A stretch of DNA of 56,051 nucleotides from Bacteroidales bacterium UBA1628 (GCA_002321335.1 DCMG01000025.1:1-56051), one strand, 5' to 3'; shown: positions 26,419 to 36,484, numbered from the stretch's first letter. Program-made: numbers and translations. Notes: a model not told the origin generated them from the letters alone.

Positions 26419-27309
26419 TTAGAGAATTGTGAATTTGGCCATTATCGGATAATGGTCTGAAATATATTTTACGCCGTAACCGCCGCCGTTGACCGTGCGG
26501 AATTCGTTGGGAATCGCGTTACGGTAGAAGATGAAGTCGATTCTGGAGTTTCCCGAACCGCCGAAATTGTTGAAGCTGGGGATATCATCGCTGGCCAGTG
26601 CCTTGTCCCTTGCTGAAGACATCCAATCGAGATAAGGTTGGATACCGGCTTCCGGTTTCGAGCAGTTCATGTCCCCGACGATGAACACAGGTGCGTCCTC
26701 ATCGCAGGCCTCCTTCATCCTGCCGACATTCAGCTCGGCGGATTTTGTCCTCGCCAGATTGCCTTCCACTGTGGAGTATAGCGGCATGTGGGTGTCGGCA
26801 AGGAAAAATGTCCTGCCGCTTCCCTTGTGCCGGAATTCCCCCCAGATGGTCGTGCGGTACTGGGTCTCGGTGTTCCATCCGTTGACCGATGGTTTGTTCG
26901 GGGTGGAACTGAGATAGAAAGATTTGCAGGCCACATTGTCAAGGACCTTAGTGTTGAACAGGATCACTGTGTTTCCACCTTTGCTCGTGCCTGTGTTCGG
27001 GACTTCGAGCAGCGCATAGTCCGGAAGCATCGCTGTGAGGTCTTTGCGCTGTGCGGTGGAGGCTTCCTGCATCCCGATGATGTCAGGGGCGGTCTCCTGA
27101 ACCATTTTCCTCACGCTCTCCTTGCGGTTGCTCCACAGTCTGTCACCGGTGTCCCCTTTTACAAGGGAGTTCCTGATGTTGAACGACATCACGCTCAGTT
27201 TGAACGGGGTGTCATCCGGTTGTCCGCCATCATTCTCAGTGTTTTTCCCACATCCGGCAAGAGCCAGGGCCGCAAGGAGAGCCGCTCCGATTTTTTTAAT
27301 ATCCAACAT
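26419..27309 (-). CDS. EEP-family metal-dependent hydrolase, lipoprotein
   Basis: 296 residues with a lipoprotein signal (ALALAGC, Cys20), so probably anchored in the outer membrane. The EEP catalytic residues are all visible: Asn44 (SFNIR), Glu82 (GMQEAS), Asp172/His174 (ADTHM), Asp213/Asn215 (VGDMN), Asp258 (RIDFIF) and Asp285/His286 (ISDHYP). The family includes nucleases, sphingomyelinases and other phosphodiesterases. Placed directly after susD, whose stop it overlaps by 14 bp, it is more likely to work on a phosphate-bearing glycan or glycolipid than on DNA; this is inference. Confidence 0.85.
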   Translation of the reverse strand: MLDIKKIGAALLAALALAGCGKNTENDGGQPDDTPFKLSVMSFNIRNSLVKGDTGDRLWSNRKESVRKMVQETAPDIIGMQEASTAQRKDLTAMLPDYALLEVPNTGTSKGGNTVILFNTKVLDNVACKSFYLSSTPNKPSVNGWNTETQYRTTIWGEFRHKGSGRTFFLADTHMPLYSTVEGNLARTKSAELNVGRMKEACDEDAPVFIVGDMNCSKPEAGIQPYLDWMSSARDKALASDDIPSFNNFGGSGNSRIDFIFYRNAIPNEFRTVNGGGYGVKYISDHYPIMAKFTIL

Positions 27310-29167
27310 TGTTGTCTTTCGCTAATTCAGGCATTACATTGGTTGTCGTGGTAGGAAGAGGCCAGAGATAACTCTTCGGAGCCACGAATTTTCTTTGCGA
27401 GAGTTTCACGGCATATTTACCGCTGGTGAAGAACTGGTCGCTTCCCTTGACCGTGACCGTGAAGTCCGGGCAGTCGTTCTCGTCAATCTCAGGGACAGCT
27501 CCCATGAACCACATTCCGTCATCCATGTACCTCCTCTGGTTCTTCTCGCTCTTGGCCGGCAGACCGTAGTTCGCCGCGTTGAGCACCTTCTCCGCGATTC
27601 TCCAGCGCCAGATGTCGTAGAGTCTGCGGTTTTCCCAGGCGAACTCCATACGCCTTTCCGCGCGCAGAACCTTGCGGAGAGACGCCTGGTCAGTTTCAGT
27701 GATCTTAGGGTACCCGTCGGAGGAGATGTCCTTTATCCCGTAAGCCCTCGCGCGCACAGCGTTCATGGCGTCGAGCACGCTGCCGTCAATCTCGTCAAGT
27801 TCGATTTTCGCCTCGGCATACATTTCAAGAACATCGGCATAGCGGAGAATTATCTTGTCATTCTCGGCCTCGAAAGGACTGAGCCAATCCTCGTCCACGT
27901 GCTTGCGGAGCACGAGACCATTGTAGGAGGCATACTGATTGCCTGTTCCGGAGATCAGGTAGGTTCTTGAATCATTGTTGTCGGTCATCTTGCCGTCACG
28001 GCCCTTCACCTTCGGCACGTCGAAACTAGGTTCGTAGATGATTCCCAGATGCTCTGTCCCATGCTCGACGATGGTCATCGCGCAGCGAGGATCACGGTTC
28101 TCGAACGGTTTGGCCGGATTGTAGACAGATGATTCGTCAATAGGCTTGCCCTGATTGTCATAGAACGCGCAGAGAAGATCCCAGGAAGGACAGCAGGTGC
28201 AGCAAGTCGCCGCTCCGGAAAGTCTCGGAAGTTTGGCTGTGGTGGCGCCTTTGTAGAGATACTCATACTTGCTTTCGGCAGAAAGTGACTTTGAGCGCGG
28301 AAGGACAAAGATGGCCTCCGGAGAGTTGTGTGTCCTCATCCTGAACAATTCTCCGAAGTTATCATGAAGGGTGTACCGGCCAAGGTCCATGACTTTCTTG
28401 GCGCTTTTGGCCGCGATGCCGAAAAGTCTGCGGGCCTCAGTCTCGTCACCGAGTCCGAACGTGTCCCATTTCCTGATGGATGCGATGTGGAGGGCGAAAC
28501 GAGATTCCATTCCCCATGCGCTGCCCTTGGTGGCTCTTTGCACCTCACCTGAAACATAAGCGTCAGGAAGTAGTCCGGCAGCCTCTTCAAACTCGGAAAT
28601 CACCCAGTCGGAAACCTCCCATCTGTCGCTTCTTGAGAGTTTGTAGGCCGCCTCGCGGTCTTCCTTGCGGTCGAAGTCCATATTCTCATCTACAAACACC
28701 GGCTTCCCGAAATGTGCGATGATCCTTGCATAGAAGCAGGCTCGGTAGAACTTGGCGTTGCCGAGTATCTCGTTGTACTTTGCCTCTGGAATATTGTCCT
28801 TTGCAGCCGGGAGTTCACGGATGACCTTGTTGCATCTGTTGATCCCTTTGTAGGAGATGTTCCACATCTGTGAGGAAAGCGGGAAGGAACCGTCCACGCC
28901 GTCCTTGAGATAACGGCTCAGGGAACTTCTGTTCGTTCCGTCATCGGTGAGCAGGTCAAGCTCGATCTGCTCGCTGTCACCCCACTCGTTCCTTTCCATC
29001 GGCCAGTACATCTGATGGAGCAGAGCGTTGAGGCACATGTCGAATTGTTCGGCGTTCTTGAACCAGTTGCCCGTGGCGGCCTGATCCTTGGGATTGAGAT
29101 CCATGTCCGTGCAGGACACGGCTATGAGCGAAAGGCCGACGGCAAGGGATATTATTGTTCTTTTCAT
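27296..29167 (-). CDS. SusD/RagB-family glycan-binding lipoprotein (second locus)
   Basis: 623 residues; lipobox IAVSC with Cys at about 19, then DMDLNPKDQAATGNWF, a usual SusD start. TPR-like helices (AKFYRACFYARIIAHFGKPVF) and the C-terminal RagB/SusD region (ILRYADVLEMYAEAKIEL; LRKVLRAERRMEFAWENRRLYDIWRW) are clear. It follows susC by 11 bp and would form the binding lid of that transporter. Confidence 0.95.
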   Translation of the reverse strand: MKRTIISLAVGLSLIAVSCTDMDLNPKDQAATGNWFKNAEQFDMCLNALLHQMYWPMERNEWGDSEQIELDLLTDDGTNRSSLSRYLKDGVDGSFPLSSQMWNISYKGINRCNKVIRELPAAKDNIPEAKYNEILGNAKFYRACFYARIIAHFGKPVFVDENMDFDRKEDREAAYKLSRSDRWEVSDWVISEFEEAAGLLPDAYVSGEVQRATKGSAWGMESRFALHIASIRKWDTFGLGDETEARRLFGIAAKSAKKVMDLGRYTLHDNFGELFRMRTHNSPEAIFVLPRSKSLSAESKYEYLYKGATTAKLPRLSGAATCCTCCPSWDLLCAFYDNQGKPIDESSVYNPAKPFENRDPRCAMTIVEHGTEHLGIIYEPSFDVPKVKGRDGKMTDNNDSRTYLISGTGNQYASYNGLVLRKHVDEDWLSPFEAENDKIILRYADVLEMYAEAKIELDEIDGSVLDAMNAVRARAYGIKDISSDGYPKITETDQASLRKVLRAERRMEFAWENRRLYDIWRWRIAEKVLNAANYGLPAKSEKNQRRYMDDGMWFMGAVPEIDENDCPDFTVTVKGSDQFFTSGKYAVKLSQRKFVAPKSYLWPLPTTTTNVMPELAKDNNVGY

Positions 29168-29178
29168 TATTCTGCGTT

Positions 29179-32100
29179 TTAGAAGTTGATTGAGACAGAG
29201 AACACAGCCGACTTGGTGATAGGGTAGGATGTCGTGCCCACCTCAGGATCCCATCCTGTCGGGTAGTGGCTGAATGTGAAGAAGTCGGTGAGCGTCACGC
29301 CGAGACGGAGGTTGCTGACCCTGATCTTCTGCATCCATTTGTCAGGGAAAGTGTACCCGAGGCTTATGTTCTTGATTCTCAGATAAGCCCCGTTGATGAG
29401 CCAGTAGTCGGAATATGCGTAGTTGCCGACAGTGGTGGTTGAACCGCCCGATGTCCATGAATATCTCGGATATTTTGCGTTGAGGTTCTGCTCCACCGTG
29501 TTCTTGTAGCTCCAGGACGCACCGCCCGCAAGGTAGGTCGGGAAGTTATAGACCTGTCCCCGGAGAGGCTGCACCATATAGTTGTTGAGGTAGCCGTTGC
29601 GCTTGCCAACCCCCTGGAACGTGAGGCCGAAATCGAACTCTTTCCAGAACAGATTGATGTTTCCGCCGAAGCAGAAGTGAGGAAGCGAGGATCCAAGGAC
29701 CGTGCGGTCATATTCAGCATTGATTATTTCCGCCGAGCCCTCCGCGTCCGCAAGGTTCACGTAGCGGACATCTCCAGGGTATTGTGTCCCCATGCAGGCC
29801 GAGTTGTCAACCTCTTCCTGAGTCTGGAACAGGCCGTTGCTCTTGTAGCCATACCATGAATTGTATTCGACACCCTCCTTGATGATCTTTCCGGAGGAAA
29901 TCACTTCCTTGCCCTGAATGTTGCCCATGGTCGAGACATCGTCTGAAAGGTTGAAGTCCACCTTGTACGTGAAGTCACCAATAGTGTCTTTCCATCCGAG
30001 GGTGATTTCCCATCCGTTCGTGTGCATCTCTCCGAGATTGTCGTAAGGGTTTGAAAGTCCGACGACCGGAGCCACAGGCACTTCTATGAGCATTCCCGAG
30101 GTCTTTTTGTAGTACCAGTCGGCTGTGAGGGTGAGCCTGTTCCTGAGAAACGCCAGGTCGAGTCCCACGTCTATTGTAGATGTCGTCTCCCATGTGAGGT
30201 CCGGAACGATGGCCGTGGACTGTGCGTAGCCGGTCACAGGGGTCACCTCGTCTCCGACATATCCGACAGGGTGACTCACGGAAAGCATTGACTGGTACGG
30301 GTAGTAACCGTTGATGCGTTCATTGCCGAGCTCGCCGTAGGAGACGCGGAACTTTCCGTGGTTGACCACTTTCTTCACCGCCTTCATCCAAGGCTCTTCC
30401 GAGAACTGCCAACCTGCCGAGCCGGAAAGGAATGTACCCCATCTGTGCCCCGGAGCGAAGCGGGATGTCCCGTCACATCTTACATTTCCTTGAATATAAT
30501 AGCGTGAGCTGTAGTTGTACATAAGCCTCCCGAAGAACGAATTCCTTGCTAGCTCATGCACATTCGCGCTTTTCGCTGTCGCGGTGGCCGGGTTGCCGGC
30601 CTTGAGGTCTTCAATGAGGGCGTTCGGAAAATCTGAGTTGCCGGCGATGATCGTGTCGGTGTCGAGATAGTAGTTCTCATAACCTGCCATGGCCGTGAAG
30701 TTGTGCTTTTCAGCGAAGGTCTTCTGATAGTTGGCGTATGCCTGGAAAGTCCCTTCGTAAGTCCAGCCCCTTGACTCGTCGAGAGTGGTTGTGAGCGCTT
30801 CGGAAATGTACTTGGTGCTTGTCGTTTCCCCCGCATAATAGTATGGAGTCTGACGCCGGAAATCACTTTCGTGAGTGAACCCGAACTTAGGAGAGTACAG
30901 GGCGGTGATCGTGAGTCCTTCGACAGGGGTGGCGTCCAGCTGGAACTTGGCGGCCGAGCGGAATGTCCTGGTCTTGTCCTCACCACCGCTCATCATGGCC
31001 GCATAGATGTTGCTGGCGTCCTTGCCCGGAGCGTAGAGCCCGTCGGACCACACGGCAGGGTAGATTTGAGGCATATACCTCATTTTCAATGCCGGAGAAG
31101 AATGCGGGTCGAGCTTGTCTACATACCTGAACGAAACATCAGCCGACGCCTTGAGCCAATTGAATATCCGCAAGTCATTGTTGAGTCTCGCCGTGTAGCG
31201 TTTCCAACTCTGATTGGCTTTGTAGAGACCGTCAACGTCATCGAAACCGAAACTGAGGGACGAACGGAGTCTGTCCCCTGATACAGAAAGCTTGAGGTTG
31301 TGCGAGTGACGAAGCGCATTGTTCTTCAGAATCAAGTTCATCCAGTCAGTGATCGGGTAGGTGTCCGGATCCGCCGAATGCAGGGACATATAGTTGTCCA
31401 CCAGGTCCCTGTCGTACGCCTGATACCACCCGCTTTCGGGAAGATCGTTGTACTTCAGTTCGTTGCAGGCTTCCATATAACTTACCGCATCCATATATTC
31501 AGGCATTCTTGTCGGCGAGTCTATCCCGAGGCTGTAGCTGTAGGAGACACTTGCCTTTCCGTTCTCCTTGGCTCTTTTCGTGGTTATGAGAATGACTCCA
31601 GCGGCGGCTTGTGAACCGTATATGGATGCTGACGCGGCATCTTTGAGAACCGTTATGTTCTCAATGTCGCCAGGGTTGACATCGCTGATCGCCCCCGGCA
31701 CCCCATCTATGAGGATGTACGGGGCTGTGGCTCCGGATGTCATCGACGTGATGCCCCTGACACGTATTGTCGCCTCTCCGCCGGGAGCCGAACTTGAACG
31801 TGTCACGGTCACTCCCGGCATGGCTCCCTGAAGTGCCTCCGAGACGGTGGCTGTCTGTCTTGTCCTGAGAGCATCGCCGTCAACGGATGTCAATGAACCT
31901 GTGAGGTCTTTCTTCTTCACCGTGGAGTAACCGATGACAACAGTCTCCTCAAGAACGCTGTTCTCGTATTCGAGCGTCACGTTGAAGACCGTCTGTTTCC
32001 CCGCCGGAATCACTGTCTCTTTGAATCCGAGACTGGAAAAGGTTAGTGTCGCCTCCGGAGAGAGTTCGGACTTCACGTCCAGAACGAATTTCCCGTCCGC

Positions 32101-32262
32101 GTCGGCCATTGTCCCGATGCTGGTTCCCGTGATCATTACCGTTGCTCCGGGAACCGGCTCGCCAGATGTGTCCATGATCTGACCTGACAGGCGCAGCCCC
32201 TGAGCCATGGCGGGGTACAGTGCCAGAATAAGAAAACAGACAAGGGATGCTAATTTTTTCAT
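29179..32262 (-). CDS. SusC/RagA-family TonB-dependent transporter (second locus)
   Basis: 1027 residues: signal peptide (1-20), carboxypeptidase-regulatory-like domain (about 25-98, GQIMDTSGEPVPGATV), the SusC signature ETVVIGYSTVKKKDLTGS at 106-123, plug (with APYILIDGVPGAI) and beta-barrel ending in Phe. There is no STN signalling domain. It is the first gene of a minus-strand run of nine genes with very small gaps or overlaps reaching 17136, which defines the polysaccharide utilisation locus. Its promoter is divergent with the BACON lipoprotein gene. Confidence 0.95.
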   Translation of the reverse strand: MKKLASLVCFLILALYPAMAQGLRLSGQIMDTSGEPVPGATVMITGTSIGTMADADGKFVLDVKSELSPEATLTFSSLGFKETVIPAGKQTVFNVTLEYENSVLEETVVIGYSTVKKKDLTGSLTSVDGDALRTRQTATVSEALQGAMPGVTVTRSSSAPGGEATIRVRGITSMTSGATAPYILIDGVPGAISDVNPGDIENITVLKDAASASIYGSQAAAGVILITTKRAKENGKASVSYSYSLGIDSPTRMPEYMDAVSYMEACNELKYNDLPESGWYQAYDRDLVDNYMSLHSADPDTYPITDWMNLILKNNALRHSHNLKLSVSGDRLRSSLSFGFDDVDGLYKANQSWKRYTARLNNDLRIFNWLKASADVSFRYVDKLDPHSSPALKMRYMPQIYPAVWSDGLYAPGKDASNIYAAMMSGGEDKTRTFRSAAKFQLDATPVEGLTITALYSPKFGFTHESDFRRQTPYYYAGETTSTKYISEALTTTLDESRGWTYEGTFQAYANYQKTFAEKHNFTAMAGYENYYLDTDTIIAGNSDFPNALIEDLKAGNPATATAKSANVHELARNSFFGRLMYNYSSRYYIQGNVRCDGTSRFAPGHRWGTFLSGSAGWQFSEEPWMKAVKKVVNHGKFRVSYGELGNERINGYYPYQSMLSVSHPVGYVGDEVTPVTGYAQSTAIVPDLTWETTSTIDVGLDLAFLRNRLTLTADWYYKKTSGMLIEVPVAPVVGLSNPYDNLGEMHTNGWEITLGWKDTIGDFTYKVDFNLSDDVSTMGNIQGKEVISSGKIIKEGVEYNSWYGYKSNGLFQTQEEVDNSACMGTQYPGDVRYVNLADAEGSAEIINAEYDRTVLGSSLPHFCFGGNINLFWKEFDFGLTFQGVGKRNGYLNNYMVQPLRGQVYNFPTYLAGGASWSYKNTVEQNLNAKYPRYSWTSGGSTTTVGNYAYSDYWLINGAYLRIKNISLGYTFPDKWMQKIRVSNLRLGVTLTDFFTFSHYPTGWDPEVGTTSYPITKSAVFSVSINF

Positions 32263-32291
32263 TTTCCTCCTTGTTTTTTATGGAATTTGTC

Positions 32292-32337
32292 TAACTTTGC
32301 AGCGCATTAAGCTGTGGTGTAGTGTGGTGCAAAGGTA
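32292..32337. promoter_or_regulatory. overlapping divergent promoters between susC and the BACON lipoprotein gene
   Basis: On the plus strand TAACTTTG (32292-32299) has a TTG 18 bp upstream, a good -33/-7 pair for the gene at 32365. On the minus strand TACCTTTG (32337-32330) drives susC. Just downstream of the minus -7 box the minus strand has two CACCACA copies 10 bp apart (32330-32314), a possible operator. The two promoters face away from each other across shared DNA, so one regulator could control both. Confidence 0.6.
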
Positions 32338-32364
32338 CACATAATTTCAAAACTAAAAACATTT

Positions 32365-34017
32365 ATGCGAAAATTTTTTCAAACTTTTTCCATTCTGCTG
32401 GCGGTGTCCGTGCTTTTCGGATGTCAGGAAACAGAATCCGGGCCTGATTCAAAGCCGGAACTTTCCGTGGATGGAACAGAGTTCACGGTGTCCGCAGACG
32501 GAGGAAGTGTCAGCGTTAAGGTCACTTCCAACTGCTATTGGGACATCACTGTCGAGGATCCTGACGGAAAACCTGTCGGCTGGATTACCACGAATATGTC
32601 GAAAGGCAGCGGTTCGTCCGTGCTTGAGGCCACAGCCTCTGCGAACATCAAGACCGAGCGGCGTGTCGCCCTGATCAAGGTGGAGTCTCCGGCGGAAGGT
32701 GTTGACGCATGTGAGATAAAGGTGATCCAGACGGCCGGCGAGGTTGTTGCCGTGTCTGGATATTCATTCCCTATATGTCAGACAATCGACATCGACGACC
32801 CTGAGAGCCGCAAGCTTGTCAATGCTGTGATTTCCGGCAACGAATGTCAGTTCAAGGATGGTATGGTTCTGAGCTGCACCGGCTCGGAATCCACGACATC
32901 CCTCGAATGTCCTTCACACACGCAACCTTCCGGAGGAACGGACGCTGACAGGTCTGTTCATCGCAGCATACGTTTCGACAATTTCTCCAAAGGGGAGTCC
33001 ATACTGATACGCATCCCTGTAAAGGACGCCGTCTCAGGCAAACTTCGTCTTATGTTGGGTGCGCGCGCCGCATCGTTCACAAAGGCGGGGTGGTCATATT
33101 ATTGGAGTCCTGACGGAGAGAAATGGAATCGTGTTGACACTGAAAACGCTACGACTCCTGGCTCTGACGCCGCATGGAACAATATCGCATTCTCGATTCC
33201 GCAAAGCGAAGCGATTCCTGCCGGAGGCACCCTGCATTTCAAGATGACGGCGGACGGAGACCGCTCAAAGACTTACGTCTGCATATCAAACGCAATCTGT
33301 GTGTTCCCTGCCGAGGCTGAGAGATCATCCCTCCCTCAGATGGACGACAACAAGATTGCTTTCACCAACGGGTTCGATGACCTTGTCGCATCCGGGGCCT
33401 CATATCCGGAACTCCTCCCGCTCAATCTGATGGCGAGCGCGACAAGCGGCTATGCCTCAAACTACAAGTCCTTCAATGACAATTATATTCCTGATGGAGC
33501 TTATGAGGCGATTTCATCGGCGAAAGGCTGTTACGAGCGTCCTGGCTTCCTTCAGGTAGGTTACTACGATGAATCTCTCTGGACAAGGCAGTGCATAGGG
33601 ACCTACAGCATCCTCATCGGTGAGCGTCTCAAGCAGATGGGAATATCTTCGGCTGACGCGCGGTTCACTCTCAAGGCGGGCCTTTATAAGGACGCGCGTG
33701 GCTTCGACCCTCTCGCCAAGGTGACGTTGACTGTTGACGGAACATCTTATCCTCTTGATCTTCAGGTTGGTGCGATGAAAGAATGCACTGTCGAGATGAA
33801 GAATATCACTCAGTCGTCCGTAATTGAGGTCTCCACGCCAAAATTATCGGAAGAGGAACTCGCCGCTCTCGGAAGGGGAGACAAGGCGACTTATCTCCAG
33901 GACTACAGGTTCTACATCGATGACCTCAAGGTTGAATTGACTGAAATCCACTCAAAGGGTTCGTCCGGCAATGGTGGCAACGAAGATTTCGGCAATGGTG
34001 GTTCATATAAATGGTAA
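32365..34017 (+). CDS. BACON-domain surface lipoprotein
   Basis: 550 residues; lipobox SVLFGC, Cys about 20. Residues about 30-127 form a BACON-like domain (DGTEFTVSADGGSVSVKVTSNCYWDITVEDPDG ... EIKVIQTAGEV) of the kind that tethers or binds glycans at the surface. The remaining 400 residues are beta-rich, with a carbohydrate-binding-like stretch (SYYWSPDGEKWNRVDTENATT) but no catalytic signature. The C-terminus is Gly/Asn-rich (SSGNGGNEDFGNGGSYKW). It is transcribed divergently from the susC locus, so it may bind the same glycan. Confidence 0.75.
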   Translation: MRKFFQTFSILLAVSVLFGCQETESGPDSKPELSVDGTEFTVSADGGSVSVKVTSNCYWDITVEDPDGKPVGWITTNMSKGSGSSVLEATASANIKTERRVALIKVESPAEGVDACEIKVIQTAGEVVAVSGYSFPICQTIDIDDPESRKLVNAVISGNECQFKDGMVLSCTGSESTTSLECPSHTQPSGGTDADRSVHRSIRFDNFSKGESILIRIPVKDAVSGKLRLMLGARAASFTKAGWSYYWSPDGEKWNRVDTENATTPGSDAAWNNIAFSIPQSEAIPAGGTLHFKMTADGDRSKTYVCISNAICVFPAEAERSSLPQMDDNKIAFTNGFDDLVASGASYPELLPLNLMASATSGYASNYKSFNDNYIPDGAYEAISSAKGCYERPGFLQVGYYDESLWTRQCIGTYSILIGERLKQMGISSADARFTLKAGLYKDARGFDPLAKVTLTVDGTSYPLDLQVGAMKECTVEMKNITQSSVIEVSTPKLSEEELAALGRGDKATYLQDYRFYIDDLKVELTEIHSKGSSGNGGNEDFGNGGSYKW

Positions 34018-34022
34018 ACGAA

Positions 34023-35396
34023 ATGAAGAAGAAATATATCATTATGGCCGCCGCCCTTGCGGTGATGGCCTGCTGCAAGGAGGAGACATCCGTCCCGGGA
34101 GAGTCTTCTGAACTTCTGGCCGTCTCCGAGGCCGGAACAAAGACCCATCTTGAGGGAACCAAGGTGGTTTGGGACAAAGGCGACGCAATCAACGTGTTTG
34201 TAAAGAACGATGCCGGAGTCTATGTGTCAAGTACTTTCGCAACTTCAGAGAGCGGCTCTTCGGTCGTGTTCAAAGGTGAAGGGGTGAAACTCGACACCGA
34301 TGTTTATGCGGTGCATCCGTTCTCGGAAGGCAACACTTTCTCCGATGGGGTCTTCACGACATCTATAAGGACTGTCGCTCAGAAGATTGTAAAGGACGGT
34401 TATCCTGCCGACATCAATGTCGCTGTGGGAAGATGTGACGCGGACAAGGCTGTCTCCTTCCGGAATGTCGGCGCTCTTCTCAAGTTCAGGCTGACCCAGG
34501 AAGGCGCGGACACTCTTCGCCGCATAGAGATAAAGGCCAATGGAGGTGAGACCATTGCCGCCGAAGGAACTGTCTCCATAAACTGGAACAACGGAGATCC
34601 GAGAATAGCCGCCTCTGAAGGATCTAAAGTTTCCGATGTGGTGACGCTCACACCTTCCGCCAAGACTTTCGTCACCGGTGATGCCTATCATGTTTGGATT
34701 CTTCCGGGAAAATATGAGAAGGGAATATCCTTGACCCTTGTCTCACCGTCACAGATGGCCGCTGTCAAGGTAGGCAAAGAGGCTCTAGAGGCCGGCCGTA
34801 ACCAGATTATCGACCTCGGTGAGATCGGCGGACTGACACTCAAGGAGAAAGAGACCGAGAAGATGACACTTGAGTTTGACTTCACTGGGGAAGCCCCGGA
34901 AGGCTGGCCGACAAAGGACAACTGGAAGAAGGCCGGCGTCGGAGACTGCCCTGCGGGTGTTCCTTGTCCTGGAAACCTCACGGCTGTCTACAAGCACACC
35001 AACGGCAACAGCTACAGCTTCATCCTCACTGATGTCGGCAATGCCACCGCTGCGCGCGTTTATTGGTCGGCTGACAAGGGAGTTGTGCTCGGCGCCGTCT
35101 CAAGATATTTCGGATTCCCTGCCATCGAAGGCTACAGGCTCGTCAAGGTTTCCTGCGTCCAGGGAACAGGCACAAGTTCGAAGCGTAAGGCCGCCATCAC
35201 GTCCAGTGTTCCGGAAAGCACTGACGCCCAGAACATCTATGTGAACGGTGGTGGAGTACTTCCTTGGACAACCAAGGGAGACACGTATAGTTGGAACCTT
35301 GAGGACACAGCCGCGAACACTGTTTACTACCTTACCTGCACACAGGGCGGAATAGGTGTGTCAATCCTGACACTCACCTATGAGAAAGCGGAATAG
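34023..35396 (+). CDS. fimbrillin-like surface lipoprotein
   Basis: 457 residues from MKKKYIIMAAALAVMACCKEE, with the lipobox just before Cys17/Cys18. I chose the ATG at 34023, 5 bp after the previous stop, over 34011. The N-terminal 280 residues follow the fimbrillin family layout (GTKTHLEGTKVVWDKGDAINVF; VYAVHPFSEG; FRNVGALLKFRL; YHVWILPG). The C-terminal part (about 285-457) is a separate beta domain with Trp residues. It forms a two-gene operon with the BACON lipoprotein and is ended by the strong terminator at 35417. Either a pilus-like subunit or, more likely here, a surface glycan-binding protein. Confidence 0.75.
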   Translation: MKKKYIIMAAALAVMACCKEETSVPGESSELLAVSEAGTKTHLEGTKVVWDKGDAINVFVKNDAGVYVSSTFATSESGSSVVFKGEGVKLDTDVYAVHPFSEGNTFSDGVFTTSIRTVAQKIVKDGYPADINVAVGRCDADKAVSFRNVGALLKFRLTQEGADTLRRIEIKANGGETIAAEGTVSINWNNGDPRIAASEGSKVSDVVTLTPSAKTFVTGDAYHVWILPGKYEKGISLTLVSPSQMAAVKVGKEALEAGRNQIIDLGEIGGLTLKEKETEKMTLEFDFTGEAPEGWPTKDNWKKAGVGDCPAGVPCPGNLTAVYKHTNGNSYSFILTDVGNATAARVYWSADKGVVLGAVSRYFGFPAIEGYRLVKVSCVQGTGTSSKRKAAITSSVPESTDAQNIYVNGGGVLPWTTKGDTYSWNLEDTAANTVYYLTCTQGGIGVSILTLTYEKAE

Positions 35397-35416
35397 TCCG
35401 GATGATAGAATATACC

Positions 35417-35451
35417 AAAGGCGGGCGGCCACTCCGGTCGCCCGCCTTTTT
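35417..35451. terminator. bidirectional terminator between convergent genes
   Basis: A very strong hairpin: AAAGGCGGGCGGCC paired with the CGGTCGCCCGCCTTT arm across a short loop. T-runs lie on the right and A-runs on the left, so it can stop transcription from both sides. It lies between the stop codons at 35396 (plus) and 35474 (minus). Confidence 0.85.
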
Positions 35452-35473
35452 GCTTTCAAAGCCGCTTGCGAAA

Positions 35474-36484
35474 TCAAAGATTGCTCAAGTCCGTGACTTC
35501 CAGCGGTTTCTCGATTGCCTTCCTTGCCGCCTTCAGAGCTATCGGGGCGTTGCTGTCCGTGACAGGAGTCGTGTAGTTTTTCTCTGAGGTGTCCGATGTG
35601 GAAAAACGATAGGTGTTGCCGTCCATCGTCTTGCCTACGCATGGACCGAGGATTGACTCAAAGACAGTGCAGTTTGCCGTGTAGCGTGTGATGCCCTTGT
35701 CAAGATGGAACAGGTCTCTTGACAGATCCATACCGTTGTCAACGTTAAGACTTGTAGTCCTTAGGTTCTCCACAGCCGTTCCGGTCGAGATAAGGTACTT
35801 GATGCCTGTCTGTTCAAGCACTTGCTTGGTGTGCCCCGCAATGGCCGCATACATCCTGCCGCGGTCGTTGCCGAACCAATTGACTAGACGTTCGCTTCCA
35901 GTGGCGAAGACCTGCGACATCAGATATACGAAAACGGGCTCCTTTTCGGGCTGCATTGCCTTCACCTTCTCCATCAGTCCTTTGACGGCGTCGATGCCGA
36001 CCTGTGATTCCTCAAAACCGTCCCAGGCATATTTCCGCCCGGTATATTCCTGAAGAACCACAATATCATAAGGTCTTCCGCTGTCCCAAAAGGCGGTCAG
36101 GGAGCTGTTGCAGTTCTCGTTTTTGTAAACCTTGTTTCCATCCCATTCATCATACCCGGGCTCGTACTTGTAGCGCATGCAGACCTTCGGGTCATCGAAA
36201 TTCTCATTATAGCCGACAAGTGTATAGCCCCCGTGAAAGGCCCGCTCCATAGAGAAATTCGTGATACCGGCAGCCTTGAGGATTCCAGGGAGATGCTCGG
36301 TTGCGTCAAAAGTGAAGCTGTTGCCGATGAACAGAACCCTGATTGTGTCTTGTCCGACAGGAAGTTCCGGACTACTGACCGTTTCTTGGCATCCGGCCGC
36401 CTTGCAGCAGCTTTGTGCGAATCCGTTCTGTGCCATACAGGCGATGGCGATTGGCAAGAAGCCATACAAAAAGATTTTCTTCAT
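35474..36484 (-). CDS. DUF4886 SGNH-hydrolase-like secreted protein
   Basis: 336 residues with a signal peptide (1 to about 23). The block VLFIGNSFTF carries the candidate nucleophile Ser, DIVVLQEYTG follows a strand, and DLFHLDKGITRY supplies a D-x-x-H pair, the pattern of SGNH-type esterases. A Cys-rich stretch (SCCKAAGC) follows the signal peptide. It probably removes ester groups from glycans in the periplasm or at the surface. It is transcribed alone from a promoter with direct-repeat operators. Fold assignment is good; the substrate is unknown. Confidence 0.75.
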   Translation of the reverse strand: MKKIFLYGFLPIAIACMAQNGFAQSCCKAAGCQETVSSPELPVGQDTIRVLFIGNSFTFDATEHLPGILKAAGITNFSMERAFHGGYTLVGYNENFDDPKVCMRYKYEPGYDEWDGNKVYKNENCNSSLTAFWDSGRPYDIVVLQEYTGRKYAWDGFEESQVGIDAVKGLMEKVKAMQPEKEPVFVYLMSQVFATGSERLVNWFGNDRGRMYAAIAGHTKQVLEQTGIKYLISTGTAVENLRTTSLNVDNGMDLSRDLFHLDKGITRYTANCTVFESILGPCVGKTMDGNTYRFSTSDTSEKNYTTPVTDSNAPIALKAARKAIEKPLEVTDLSNL

